From the NCBI GenBank assembly GCA_963752325.1, contig CAVVXU010000004.1:573549-637548 (forward strand): a stretch of 64,000 nt of DNA. The letters run 5' to 3'. The translations under genes and the position numbers were made by a program. Below the pieces are notes generated by a model, which worked only from the letters and a program-made list of their open reading frames with translations, ran no database searches and was not told the origin of the DNA. This document shows, piece after piece, positions 1 through 8,133 of this stretch; position 1 is the first letter of the stretch; every line of letters starts with the position of its first letter. This stretch comes from CAVTJL01 sp963752325. GTDB taxonomy: Bacteria; Pseudomonadota; Alphaproteobacteria; Geminicoccales; Geminicoccaceae.

Positions 1-420
1 TTGGGCGAAAGCGATCTCGGCATGGCGCTGACGCAGGCGGCGTCCGAGCTCGGTCGGGCATCCCAGGCGCTCCGGCGGGTCAGGCACGCAGCGAGCCTGA
101 GCGTCGTCGCCGCCTCGGGAGCGGGCCCCATCGCCCAGCGCGCGGTGACGAGCGTCTGGGCGAGGCGGACAGCCATGGCGGCGGCGGGGGCGGAACGAGC
201 CGTCGTCGAGGCCGAAGGCCTGATTTCCGCCGTGCGCGCCGAGCTGGCAGCGCAAGCGACGCCCGTGCTGGTGCCGGCCCGCCCCGCAAGCGTCATAGCC
301 GCTCCTCGGGGGCTGAAGCGAGCGATCGCCGGCTTGTGGCCTTGGCGGTCCCATCTCCTCTGGAGCGCCACGCTGCTGTGGCTGGACGGCTCTGCCCTCG
401 TGCAGCTGCCCGGCACCTGA
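1..420 (+). CDS. Hypothetical protein, possibly cut by the window edge
   Basis: The frame is open from base 1. A TTG codon sits there, but the true start may lie outside the window. The 139 residues are Ala/Arg rich: an apparent helical N-terminal half, then a hydrophobic Trp-rich segment near the C-terminus that could be one membrane span. I recognise no family. Codon use is typical of this high-GC genome. From its stop to about base 540 I see no gene. The next gene lies on the opposite strand and converges with it. Confidence 0.4.
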   Translation: MGESDLGMALTQAASELGRASQALRRVRHAASLSVVAASGAGPIAQRAVTSVWARRTAMAAAGAERAVVEAEGLISAVRAELAAQATPVLVPARPASVIAAPRGLKRAIAGLWPWRSHLLWSATLLWLDGSALVQLPGT

Positions 421-541
421 TGCGCCCGGGTCGAGAGCCGATCCGATCCACCCGATGAGCGCCGTGGCGGCGCGCGATGGTTGATGACGAGCACCCGCCA
501 CGGTCGAAGAAACGGACCCGAGGCGCCGCCGGCCGTCGAGC

Positions 542-1186
542 CTACCCGAAGATGTCGCGCAGGCGCGGATGGGCCGTGATGTCCGCCACGCCGGTGAACG
601 CCTTGCCGTCCCAGCCCGCCTCGCATGCCAGTCTCGCTATCTCCGGCTGGTCGTCGAACAACAAAGGCCGCTCTTCGGCGCCGATGGCCAGCGCATGGTT
701 GATCGCCTCGAAGAACCGCCTGTCTTTCTTGAGGTGGCCGATGCTCGCGCTGTAGAACATGCCATCGAATCGTTGACGAAACCCCAACGTCTCCCAAAGA
801 AATCTGGCGCGGTGATGCTCCTGGCCGGTCGCCAGGAAGAGCTGTGCCCCACCTCGCGCCCGGATCGCCTCGACGGCCTCGAGGACCGCGGTGTCGAGCC
901 GCGAGTTCTTTCTGAACCAATAGTCGATGAAGTCGGCCACGCTGCCCTTATAGCCCACGTGCGGAAGAACCAGGGCCAGCGCATCCTTCAGGTCGCGCCG
1001 GCCCATCACGCAGGCCTGCATCGGCGATTCCGCCCGGTTCCCTGGCGTGCCGAAGAAAAAACGCTGGAAGGCCTCGCGATCCACGCCGAGGTCCGCCTCG
1101 ATCGTCAGATCCCAGGGCCTGCGGCGGGCGCTGTCGGCGTGCCAGCCGTCGATCAGCACGCCGTCGACATCGAAGAAGATTTTCAT
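542..1186 (-). CDS. HAD-superfamily hydrolase
   Basis: A 214-residue protein of the haloacid dehalogenase superfamily, cytosolic, probably a small-molecule phosphatase. Motif I is the N-terminal DVDGVLIDG, with the nucleophile and acid/base aspartates. Motif II is the Thr in LATGQ near residue 120, a lysine (HLKKD) follows about 30 residues later, and motif IV is LFDDQPE near residue 177. All core catalytic positions are therefore present. The substrate cannot be told from sequence. It lies 4 bp downstream of the acetyltransferase gene on the same strand, so the two probably form an operon. Confidence 0.85.
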   Translation of the reverse strand: MKIFFDVDGVLIDGWHADSARRRPWDLTIEADLGVDREAFQRFFFGTPGNRAESPMQACVMGRRDLKDALALVLPHVGYKGSVADFIDYWFRKNSRLDTAVLEAVEAIRARGGAQLFLATGQEHHRARFLWETLGFRQRFDGMFYSASIGHLKKDRRFFEAINHALAIGAEERPLLFDDQPEIARLACEAGWDGKAFTGVADITAHPRLRDIFG

Positions 1187-1190
1187 TGCC

Positions 1191-1733
1191 TCACCGGGTC
1201 GGGGGCGCCCTGCGCTCGGACGCGAGGATGCCCATGATCAGGTCGTCGTGGCGGGTGCCGTCGACCAGCGCCGACTCGCGCTCCCGACCCTCGACGACGA
1301 AGCCGCAGCTCTCGTAGCAGCGGATCGCCCGGATGTTGTAGGCGAGCACGCGCAGATCGACCCGGTGCAGCCCGAGCACGTCGAAGGCATGGGCGAGGAC
1401 GAGACGCACCGCCTCGCGACCGAGCCCGATCCCGAGCCTGGCGGGATCATAAAGGCCGATCGCCAGACGCGCCCGGCCGTCATGCTCGTTCAGCCCATCG
1501 AGGCGCGCCTCGCCGAGCAGCCGCCCCTCATGCTCGACGATCCAGGCATGCGGGTGCGCGCGCAGCGCGTCGAGCCAGCGCTCGACCGCCTCCGCCGTCA
1601 GCGGCGGGAGAGGGCGGGCGGTATCGCCGCCGAACATGCGCACGATCCCGGGATCCCGGCCCAACGCCAGCCGCGCCTCGACATCCTCGGGGCAGGGCTG
1701 GCGCAACCGTATTTTTGCGGGCGACAGGCTCAA
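1191..1733 (-). CDS. GNAT-family N-acetyltransferase (RimJ/RimL-like)
   Basis: A 180-residue protein with the RimJ/RimL-type acetyltransferase fold. An N-terminal IRLRQP-type strand is followed by the acetyl-CoA loop region (LGIGLGREAV, near residue 105) and the conserved segment LGLHRVDLRVLAYNIRAIRCYE, where an Asn-x-x-Ala-Ile helix precedes the CGF motif. Proteins of this kind acetylate N-terminal residues or small amines; the substrate is not predictable here. It is the first gene of a two-gene unit with the HAD phosphatase. The frame is intact, unlike many genes further right. Confidence 0.85.
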   Translation of the reverse strand: MSLSPAKIRLRQPCPEDVEARLALGRDPGIVRMFGGDTARPLPPLTAEAVERWLDALRAHPHAWIVEHEGRLLGEARLDGLNEHDGRARLAIGLYDPARLGIGLGREAVRLVLAHAFDVLGLHRVDLRVLAYNIRAIRCYESCGFVVEGRERESALVDGTRHDDLIMGILASERRAPPTR

Positions 1734-1998
1734 GGCAGGCTCGATCCGCTCCTGACCCCGTGAGCCCGGGCCATGGCCGGCCGATGCTCCAAGGGCGCGT
1801 TCCTCATCCGACGGGACCTCGACCGCTGCTGCGGCAGGGGCCGGCGCTGCGGCACGAGCCCCCGTCAGGCACCGAGGCTTCTGTCAGTATCGCCCCGCAT
1901 GGCGGGCGGCAACCTTCCCATGACCCGGCTGGCCGCTCGGATCGCTGACGCTGTCGCTCAGCGATAGACGAACGCGACGTGCCGATGAGAGACGCCCG
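1734..1998. other. Intergenic, nothing recognised
   Basis: About 265 bases between the divergent acetyltransferase gene and the antitoxin remnant. Short open frames exist on both strands, but none has family-like sequence. It presumably holds the promoter of the acetyltransferase/phosphatase pair; I could not place a convincing -35/-10. Confidence 0.4.
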
Positions 1999-2219
1999 AT
2001 GCCGACCGTGCTCGCAAGCCTCCACGTCGACCGCGACGGCCGGGTCACCGGCCGTGTGCCGCCGGACGTGCCCCTGGCGACGATACGGCGCCGCTCGAGG
2101 TGCCGGCGCTGGATCGGCCAAAGGGCCACGCCAAGCTCGATCTTCTGCTCCATGACGAGCCCTGGGACGACGAGGTTTCCATGCGACGCGAGGACCTTTA
2201 CCGCGAGGACGGGCGCTGA
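1999..2219 (+). pseudogene. Antitoxin-like small protein, frameshifted
   Basis: The first 25 codons read MPTVLASLHVDRDGRVTG then RVPPDVP, which resembles the start of a common family of about 75-residue antitoxin-like proteins. The frame then changes; after a -1/+2 shift near base 2075 it continues as GHAKLDLLLHDEPWDDEVSM and RREDLYREDGR, ending at a TGA at 2217. The two halves together have the length and charged C-terminus typical of the family. The toxin that usually follows (often a PIN-domain RNase) is absent: the next 120 bases hold only a short open stretch beginning VLLTDG, which may be a toxin stub. Assignment is by resemblance only. Confidence 0.45.
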
Positions 2220-2312
2220 GCGGTGTTGCTCACTGACGGTAGTACTCCGGTCACACGAACGGCCGGTCGTGTCTCAGGTTGAGATCAGGCGGGTAGGACG
2301 TCGAATGCCCGC

Positions 2313-2420
2313 TCACCTCGTGGAACGAGCTTGAGTGATGGCGGATGACCCTTCTGCCAAGGCGCCATCCCTCGGGTGCGAAGCCTTCTCGCCCACATCC
2401 AGGCCCGGATAGAACGTCAT
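2313..2420 (-). pseudogene. Possible IS110-family transposase N-terminal remnant
   Basis: A 35-codon frame starting MTFYPGLDVGEKAS. IS110-family transposases begin with a similar string (aromatic-x-GLDV), whose Asp belongs to the RuvC-like DEDD catalytic core. After about 14 residues the resemblance ends and a stop follows, so if the reading is right only the extreme 5' end survives. The surrounding bases 2220-2515 hold no other gene. The match is short and should be treated as tentative. Confidence 0.3.
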
Positions 2421-2515
2421 CGATGATCTCCCTCGCGTCACGGGCCCGCAACTGCGCTGGACGGCGGCGGGACGCCAGCTCAATTACGCCACGTCACCGT
2501 CATTCCCATCCCCTG

Positions 2516-2767
2516 TTACAGCCGCCGCAACTCCTCCAAATCGTCCGAAGTCTGCTTCAAGATTGCCTGATAGCAGGCGTCGCACACCCGACGCTTTTTG
2601 GCGAAGGCGCCTCCAAGCCCCGGAATGGCAATGCAGGAGGTTCCGGCGACAATCTCGTCATCGCAGCGATAGCACTCCGAGCGGCGTTGCACTTCCACGC
2701 GCACGGGCCGCCCATTGGTCCCGCCAATCAGCGACGGCACCCGCCCCTTAGGGGTTTTCTTTGTCAT
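2516..2767 (-). CDS. Small Cys4 zinc-binding-like protein next to helicase
   Basis: An 83-residue basic protein. Two Cys-x2-Cys pairs (ECYRCDDE near residue 32 and VCDACYQA near residue 61) are spaced like a Cys4 zinc ribbon or treble clef. A Gly-rich GLGGAF stretch lies between them. The N-terminus is Lys/Arg rich (MTKKTPKGR). I cannot name a family. It starts inside the last codons of the helicase gene (about 20 bases overlap), so the two are almost certainly co-transcribed and translationally coupled. A nucleic-acid-binding partner of the helicase is a reasonable inference, not shown. Confidence 0.65.
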   Translation of the reverse strand: MTKKTPKGRVPSLIGGTNGRPVRVEVQRRSECYRCDDEIVAGTSCIAIPGLGGAFAKKRRVCDACYQAILKQTSDDLEELRRL

Positions 2768-4722
2768 GGTCTGCCTTCGCCTTTCGGACCCGCTTGGCCA
2801 GCGACTGAAGAAGGTCTTCGAGATTATCCAGAACAGCCCGGAATTCCTCGATCGACGCGGCCTGACGATCCTTATCCAGGCGTTTGTTGATTTCGTGATT
2901 TACCATGGTCAGTGCGGCGATGAAGTTCGATCGCCCGCTCAATTTCAGCGACCTATATTTGTAGATGAGCTCGGTTCCGGCAGGAAGTCAGCTCGACATG
3001 GTTGAGGAGCACGGTTGCAAGACGCTTGGCCTCTTCGTTTAGCCGCTTGCGTGCCTCTTCCCATTCGCGCTGCGGCTGAACCGCAAAGGGCGCAGTAGGC
3101 GAGAGTTTACGGACCGATGCCTTCTGGGCCATCCGTACCATCTCTTCGACTTTGCTATCGTCGAGGCCGAGAAGCTTGAAGCGTTCGCGAAGGTCGTCGA
3201 CGATTTGTTGGTCTTCGTGGCTGGTAAAGTCCTCTTCCCACAGGGCGTCGACGATCTCATCGTGGACGACGACCAGATCGCCGGCACGCAAACGCGCCAT
3301 GCCATCGAGCACAGCCTGCGGCGGTTCCGGTTCCTCGCCGCCAATAACCTTGTCCCAGAACGCCTTATCGTCGTTCTCAAAATCCTTGAATTCCTGAAAT
3401 CGGGCGTCGAGGTTCATGCCAAGGTGCGTCACAATGTGCCCGAGATTATCGGGATGACCCGGACTGTTCTGGACCACCACACGCATAATCCGGCCCACAA
3501 ACTGAAGGTATGGACCAAGCGACCTGAACGGCCGGAAGATCGCCGCAACGCTGAGCTTGGGATGGTCGAAACCTTCGCCTAGCATCTGAACCTGGACGAT
3601 GCAATCGAGGGTGCCGTTGCGAAGGGCCGCGAGGATGCTTGCCTGCTCATCCTCCCGCTGTTTGCTGTGAATGACCTCGGCGGTGAAACCGCGCTCCCGA
3701 TAGAGTGAGCTGATTTGCCGAGCATGGTTGATGGAGCAGGCCACGGCGATGAGCTGATGCTGCGTCCCGGTTTGGCGCAGCTGCTCGAGACGCTCGAGGC
3801 TGGTGTCGACGATATGTTGATTGCAAAGCGATGCCAGCGCGACCCCGCGGCTAAACCACTCCTCTTCCTTGAGCTTCATCACCTCATCAAGCGTGTAGGC
3901 GCGGCCGCGCTCGTCAGCAAAGCCAAGCTCGATTGTCGAGGGGGCAACATAGGTCGACTTCAACCGCTTGATGTAACCCTTGAGGGTCGCGTTTCGGAAC
4001 GGGTAGCGATAGACCAGTTCGCCGTCGAGTTCCTGCCGGTCACTGCGGAACGGTGTTGCGGTGAGCAGGATCACCTTTGCTTGGGGAAACCGCTCGATCA
4101 CCCGCTGCCAACTGGCGGCGGCGCTGTGATGCGCCTCGTCGACGATAATCATATCGAAGAAATCGTCAGGGAACTGGTTCAGCCATTTGTCGAGATCCGT
4201 GGCAAGCTGCTGTACGTTCGTGATGATCACATGCGACCGATTGGCGACAGTGATATTGCCGGTATCAAGTGTAGTCGCCAGGGGCCCGGAGATCATCTGG
4301 TCAGTGGTGAGTACAGCGGCTCTTCGCCAGAAGCACTTCTGGCGATTGGTGACATCCATGGCCTCATAGAGACCGCTCTTGATAGTCAGGTTGGGGGCGA
4401 TGACAAGAACGCGGCCTTCAGCAAGGCCGAGTGGCAGCAACGACGCGAGACCCGTCTTACCACAGCCAACTGGAATTTGCAGAATGGCTTTGTTCTTCCC
4501 GGCCCGAAAAAATTCGTAGGTGCGCAGGTACCCCTCGCGCTGCGGTTCGCGGAGCGTCAGCTTGCCCTCGATCTGAGGTCGCGGGGACGAGCCGGACGGT
4601 GCTCGCCCATCCAGCGCCAGGGCTCGGTAGCGGCCGAATAGGTGACCTTGCGACAATCCTCGGTGATGCGGCCGGAGGTGGCCTCCAAGAGAGGTTCGTC
4701 GAGCTCACTGATCCCCAAACAT
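2748..4722 (-). CDS. Superfamily II DEAD/DEAH-box helicase, frameshifted in this sequence
   Basis: A RecA-like helicase of about 655 residues (DEAD/DEAH, type III restriction ResIII-like core). Walker A is VGCGKTG, motif II is VDEAHH, motif III is LTATP, and motif VI is QFVGRIMR. The C-terminal third is helical with no nuclease motif that I recognise. The longest open frame is 2953-4656, but the protein continues in other frames. Upstream, an ATG at 4722 (MFGDQ) has a strong ribosome site (GAGGAGG) and runs on as ELDEPLLEATSGR after removing one T. Downstream, removing one base near 2990 continues it as PAGTELIYKYRSLKLSGRSN to the stop at 2748. A third frame change lies near 4590-4600. The partner gene is the Cys4 protein. 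Its role could be phage defence or DNA repair; unknown. Confidence 0.75.
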
Positions 4723-5024
4723 TTGATCCTCCTCGATCAGATGGGTGAGGAGCGACGCAGCCCGCGTTCCGTCCGCTCTCCGGGAGCTAAGGCTGAGGAA
4801 ACCGCGCCACGGACACCACGCCATGCGAACCCGCTCGTGGTGTCCCATGCGCCCGGCCTAGCCCCCAACTAACAGAATGAATGAGGCCAGCATTGAGCGC
4901 TGCCGTCGACGCGGAGGACCTGGCTGGAGACGAAGGCGCCCAGGGGACCGGCGGAGAGGCCGCCGGGGCGGGTGGGAGTGACGGCGGCTCCCGGAGGTCG
5001 AGGAGGCGCGGTCTCCCGCTTCAT
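4723..5024. other. Intergenic, nothing recognised
   Basis: About 300 bases upstream of the helicase. Apart from the helicase Shine-Dalgarno (GAGGAGG on the minus strand, ending about 5 bases before the ATG at 4722) I see no gene or clear structure. The helicase promoter should lie here. Confidence 0.4.
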
Positions 5025-5290
5025 TCAGCGATTCTCCAGGCTGCGGGTGTCCGCCAGGGCCACCATCAGCGTCATCGGCTCGAGCGGCGAAGGCTCGAAG
5101 CCGAGGGACAGATAGAAGCCCTTGGCCTGCTGGAGAATCGCATCGACGATGATGCCGCGGATTCCGATGGTGTCGGCCGCCTGTGCGACGCGCAGCGCGC
5201 AGTCGCGGAACAGGGCCCGGCCGAGGCCCCCGCTCACCGCGCAAGCTGCTGGAGTACGGCGAGCGGGGCAGGAGCGAGGGCGGCCCGCCC
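5025..5290 (-). pseudogene. GNAT acetyltransferase C-terminal fragment
   Basis: The minus strand encodes GGLGRALFRDCALRVAQAAD, IRGIIVDAI, QQAKGFYLSLGFEPS and a terminal MTLMVAL. This is the C-terminal half of a GNAT of the type found as toxin-antitoxin toxins (TacT/AtaT-like): acetyl-CoA loop, then the Tyr helix with a GF motif. The N-terminal half is missing or scrambled; upstream residues in this frame are Arg/Pro rich and unrelated. No DUF1778-type antitoxin is visible beside it. It may be a truncation, or further frame errors may hide the rest. Confidence 0.55.
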
Positions 5291-5333
5291 GGCAACGGCG
5301 CGCGAGTGACAAAAGAAAAGAATCAATCCTAGG

Positions 5334-5362
5334 TTGACAGCTGGCATCAGGTCCTATACATA
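5334..5362 (+). promoter_or_regulatory. Candidate sigma-70 promoter
   Basis: A perfect TTGACA at 5334-5339 is followed after 15 bases by TATACA (5355-5360), or after 17 bases by TACATA (5357-5362), within an unusually AT-rich stretch of this GC-rich DNA. With either -10, transcription would begin at or next to the ATG at 5370, which lacks a Shine-Dalgarno sequence. A leaderless transcript is therefore plausible. Confidence 0.5.
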
Positions 5363-5369
5363 GACCCAC

Positions 5370-5519
5370 ATGCCTCGCGTGCTCACCCGCTCACCCATCA
5401 AGATGCCCGGCACCCGCCAGTGCCGGCTCGCCCGACGTCTCGCCGCCGGTCTCTCCCCGGCCGAGATCAAAAGGCTCGACACGGCAACGGAGGAGGACAT
5501 CGAGGCTTTTGTCAGCTGA
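5370..5519 (+). CDS. Small basic protein, first gene of a two-gene unit
   Basis: A 49-residue frame: MPRVLTRSPIK, then an Arg-rich segment with a helix-turn-helix-like RRLAAGLSPAEIKRLD and an acidic tail ending EDIEAFVS. The LSPAEIKRLD part looks like the second and third helices of small DNA-binding proteins, such as phage terminase small-subunit or sigma-like HTHs, but the protein is too short to assign. It sits directly behind the candidate promoter at 5334-5362 and overlaps the next gene by about 11 bases. Confidence 0.5.
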   Translation: MPRVLTRSPIKMPGTRQCRLARRLAAGLSPAEIKRLDTATEEDIEAFVS

Positions 5520-6159
5520 CCAGGACCTCTCCCGCCTGGTCGAGCAGTACGCCGCCGTCCGTGCTTTGCCTTTGCCCGAGCGGCAGGCCCGCCTGTTCGA
5601 GGCGGCCTGGCTGGAGCTTTCGAGCCTCATCGACGTCGGCGACCGGCGGGCCATGCTCTTCGTCGTCTACCAGGCCAACCGGGCGCGGCACCCGGTAAGG
5701 CACCTCGTCAAGCTCGTCGTCGAGCGCTTCGAGAGCGTGCGCCAGCCCTACGAGCGCCACGAGACACCTTCGCCCGCCGGCTCCTCGCCGGAGACGATGC
5801 AGGGCTACGGCCAGCACCCACTGGGCCCCGCGCAAGAAGCCATCAACCGCCTCGTCGACTTCCTCCCGGCGCAAGCGGGTGAGGCTGTTCTCGTCAGGGC
5901 CGAGCTCGAGCCGGTAGCCGGCGACCCTCCCATCGAGGCGCCGGCCGCGGCAACCGAAGAAATTCCCGTCGGCGATGCTGGCGATCCCGCCTCCGCCGAC
6001 GACGAACCCCTTTCACCGCTCGCCGCCATGGCCCGGGCCAACCCGGCTTTGGCGGACTGGATCATCGGGCGCATCGAGAAGCGCCTGGTCGAGCTGGGCG
6101 AACCGCTCGGGCCCGACGGCCCGAGAAAAATGGCCGGCCGAAAACCCCTCGGTCCCTAA
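5509..6159 (+). CDS. Hypothetical protein, second gene of the two-gene unit
   Basis: A 216-residue protein of no family known to me. The N-terminal 90 residues look helical and well ordered (RLVEQYAAVRALPLPERQAR, LSSLIDVGDRRAMLFVVYQA, HLVKLVVERFESVRQPYE). The middle is a Pro/Ala/Glu-rich linker, and a conserved-looking C-terminal motif reads MARANPALADWIIGRIEKRL. The start is taken as the TTG at 5509, giving overlap with the 49-residue gene; translational coupling is likely. The pair resembles small accessory modules of mobile DNA, but I see no integrase or phage gene. Confidence 0.55.
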   Translation: MSADQDLSRLVEQYAAVRALPLPERQARLFEAAWLELSSLIDVGDRRAMLFVVYQANRARHPVRHLVKLVVERFESVRQPYERHETPSPAGSSPETMQGYGQHPLGPAQEAINRLVDFLPAQAGEAVLVRAELEPVAGDPPIEAPAAATEEIPVGDAGDPASADDEPLSPLAAMARANPALADWIIGRIEKRLVELGEPLGPDGPRKMAGRKPLGP

Positions 6160-6228
6160 CCGACAAAAGACAAAAAAACCTGTCCGAGCGCGTCGCGATC
6201 TTATTGATCGGGGCGGCGCTGGTGCTGG

Positions 6229-7372
6229 CTAGAGGCTCCGGGCCAGGGTCTCGAGAAACCGGTCGATGTCGGCTTCGTCGTTGTAGAGGTGTGGCGTGAC
6301 GCGCAGCCGGTCGCCGCGCTGGCTCACATGGACCTCGGCGGCGGCGAGGCGGGCGAGCAGGTCGGCGGGTGCCTGGGGTGGCAGGCGGAGGCCCAGGAAG
6401 TGGCCGGCGCGCTGGCTCTCGGGCACGGCCTCGAGGCCCAGGGCGGCGGCGCGGGCGGCGATCTCGCGGCTCATCGCGGCGAGCGTGCGGGCGATGGCCT
6501 CGGGCGTCCAGGCCGAGCAAGAGCTCGAGGGAGGCGATGCTGGCCGGCATCAGCGCGAAGTTGGAGCGCTCGCCCACATCGAAGCGCCGCGCGCCCGGCT
6601 GGTAGCCCTCCTGGTAGTCGATGAGCCGGGAGAAATCCTCGGAGCCCGCGCGGGCGATCCAGCCCTCCTCGAGCGGCAGGCCCTGCTGGCGCTCCGGGGC
6701 CACGTAGAGATAGCCCAGGCTGTAGGGGCCCAGGAGCCACTTGTAGCCGCCGCAGACGAGGAAGTCGGGGCGGACTTTTGCCACGTCGAGGGGCAGGGCG
6801 CCCAGCGACTGGGTGACGTCGAGGACGAGCGCCGCGCCGATGGCCCGGCAGCGCTCGCCGATGCGGGCGAGGTCGAGGAGCCTGCCGTCGGTCCAGCGGC
6901 AATGGGGCAGGGCGGCGATGGCCACCCGCTCGTCCAGGGCCGCCAGCACGGCCGCGGTGAGGTCGCCGTCCTGCGCCGGCCTCGACGGTGAGCACGCTGC
7001 CGCCGCGCTCCTGGGCGAGCCTGTCGCCAGGGATAGACGTTCGAGGGGAACTGGTCGGCCAGGACGAGGATGCGCCGGCCTGCGATCGAGGGGCAGGTTG
7101 GCGGTGGCGACGGCGATGCCGTAGCTCGCGGCCGGCACGATCGCGATGTCGCCGGCCTCGGCCCCGACGAGCCGGGCGAAGAGCCCGCGGGCGCGTTCGC
7201 TCTCGGTGAAGAAGTCGGCCGGGCGCACGCTCCAGGGCCGGCCCTTGCGGCGCAGCCCGGCCTCGCCCGCGGCGATCGAGGCCTGGGGCAGGGGGGTCAT
7301 GTAGGCGGCGTTGAGGTAGGCGACCTCGCGCGGGATGTCGAAGAGGTCGCGGCAGGTCGGAAGGAGGGTCAA
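6229..7372 (-). pseudogene. Class-V aminotransferase (cysteine-desulfurase-like), frameshifted
   Basis: A PLP-dependent fold-type I enzyme of about 380 residues. The N-terminus reads RDLFDIPREVAYLNAAYMTP. The PLP-lysine region is CGGYKWLLGPYSLGYLYVAP, preceded by the Asp motif ALVLDVTQSLGALPLDV. The C-terminus, in another frame, is SREIAARAAALGLEAV to LARSL and the stop at 6229. At least three single-base insertions must be removed (near 6520, 6990-7010 and 7075) to read one protein; the section between 6990 and 7080 then becomes ILVLADQFPSNVYPWRQLAQ. The start is probably TTG at 7372, where homology begins. Substrate unknown. It is divergent from the HAD gene. Confidence 0.7.
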
Positions 7373-7481
7373 GGGGGCGTGTCCGGGCGGTCGGGGGAGG
7401 AGGCGGAAACCGTGCTTGCCAGACGGCGCCCGGGCCGGGTCAACTCCGCCGCGCCCCGACCCGCCACCCGCGAGCGAGCCC

Positions 7482-8103
7482 ATGGCCAACGACCCGACGA
7501 TCGTCTTCGACCTCGGCGGCGTGCTGATCGACTGGAACCCGCGCCACCTCTACCGCAAGATGCTGACCGACGAGGCGGCGATCGAGCGCTTTCTCGGGCG
7601 AGGTCTGCAGCCCGGCCTGGAATCTCGCGATGGACGCGGGCCGCCCCTTCGCCGAGGGCGTGGCCGAGCTGGTCGCCAAGCATCCCGAGCAGCGGGAGCT
7701 GATCGAGGCCTACCACGAGCGCTGGATCGAGATGGTCGGCGGCCCGATCGCTGCAGACCGTGACGCTCCTCGAGGCGCTGGATGCCCGAGGCCTGCCGCT
7801 CTACGGGCTCAGCAACTGGTCGGTCGAGACCTTTCGCGCTGGTGCGCCACGCCCCGGACTACGCCTTCCTCGACCGCTTCCGCCATATCGTGGTCTCGGG
7901 CGAGGTCGGCATGGTCAAGCCGGATCGGGCCATCTACGACCATCTTCTGGGCATCATCGGCCGGCCGGCCGGGCGCTGCCTCTTCATCGACGACAACGCC
8001 GCTCAACATCGAGGCGGCCCGGGCGCTGGGCTTCCGCACCCATCACTTCGCCGGCGCGCGGGGCCTTCGTGCCGCGCTGGCCGAGCAGGGGCTGCTCGGC
8101 TGA
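7482..8103 (+). pseudogene. HAD-IA family hydrolase, four +1 frameshifts
   Basis: The protein reads MANDPTIVFDLGGVLIDWNP (motif I), ELIEAYHERW, GLPLYGLSNWSVETF (motif II Ser), SGEVGMVKPDRAIYDHLL (motif III Lys) and RCLFIDDNALNIEAARALG (motif IV). It is about 205 residues and resembles the YihX/haloacid dehalogenase type IA group (sugar phosphatases). Each of the four frame breaks, near 7600, 7752, 7845 and 8002, is cured by deleting one G or C, for example CTCGGGCGAG to CTCGGCGAG. All catalytic residues survive, which argues for sequencing error rather than decay. Confidence 0.75.
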
Positions 8104-8133
8104 GCGGGCATCGTGCCGCGCCGGCGGTGGCCT

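Noticed and set aside
5370..6159. Prophage remnant
   Set aside because: The small HTH-like protein suggested terminase, but no capsid, portal, integrase or tail gene is near.
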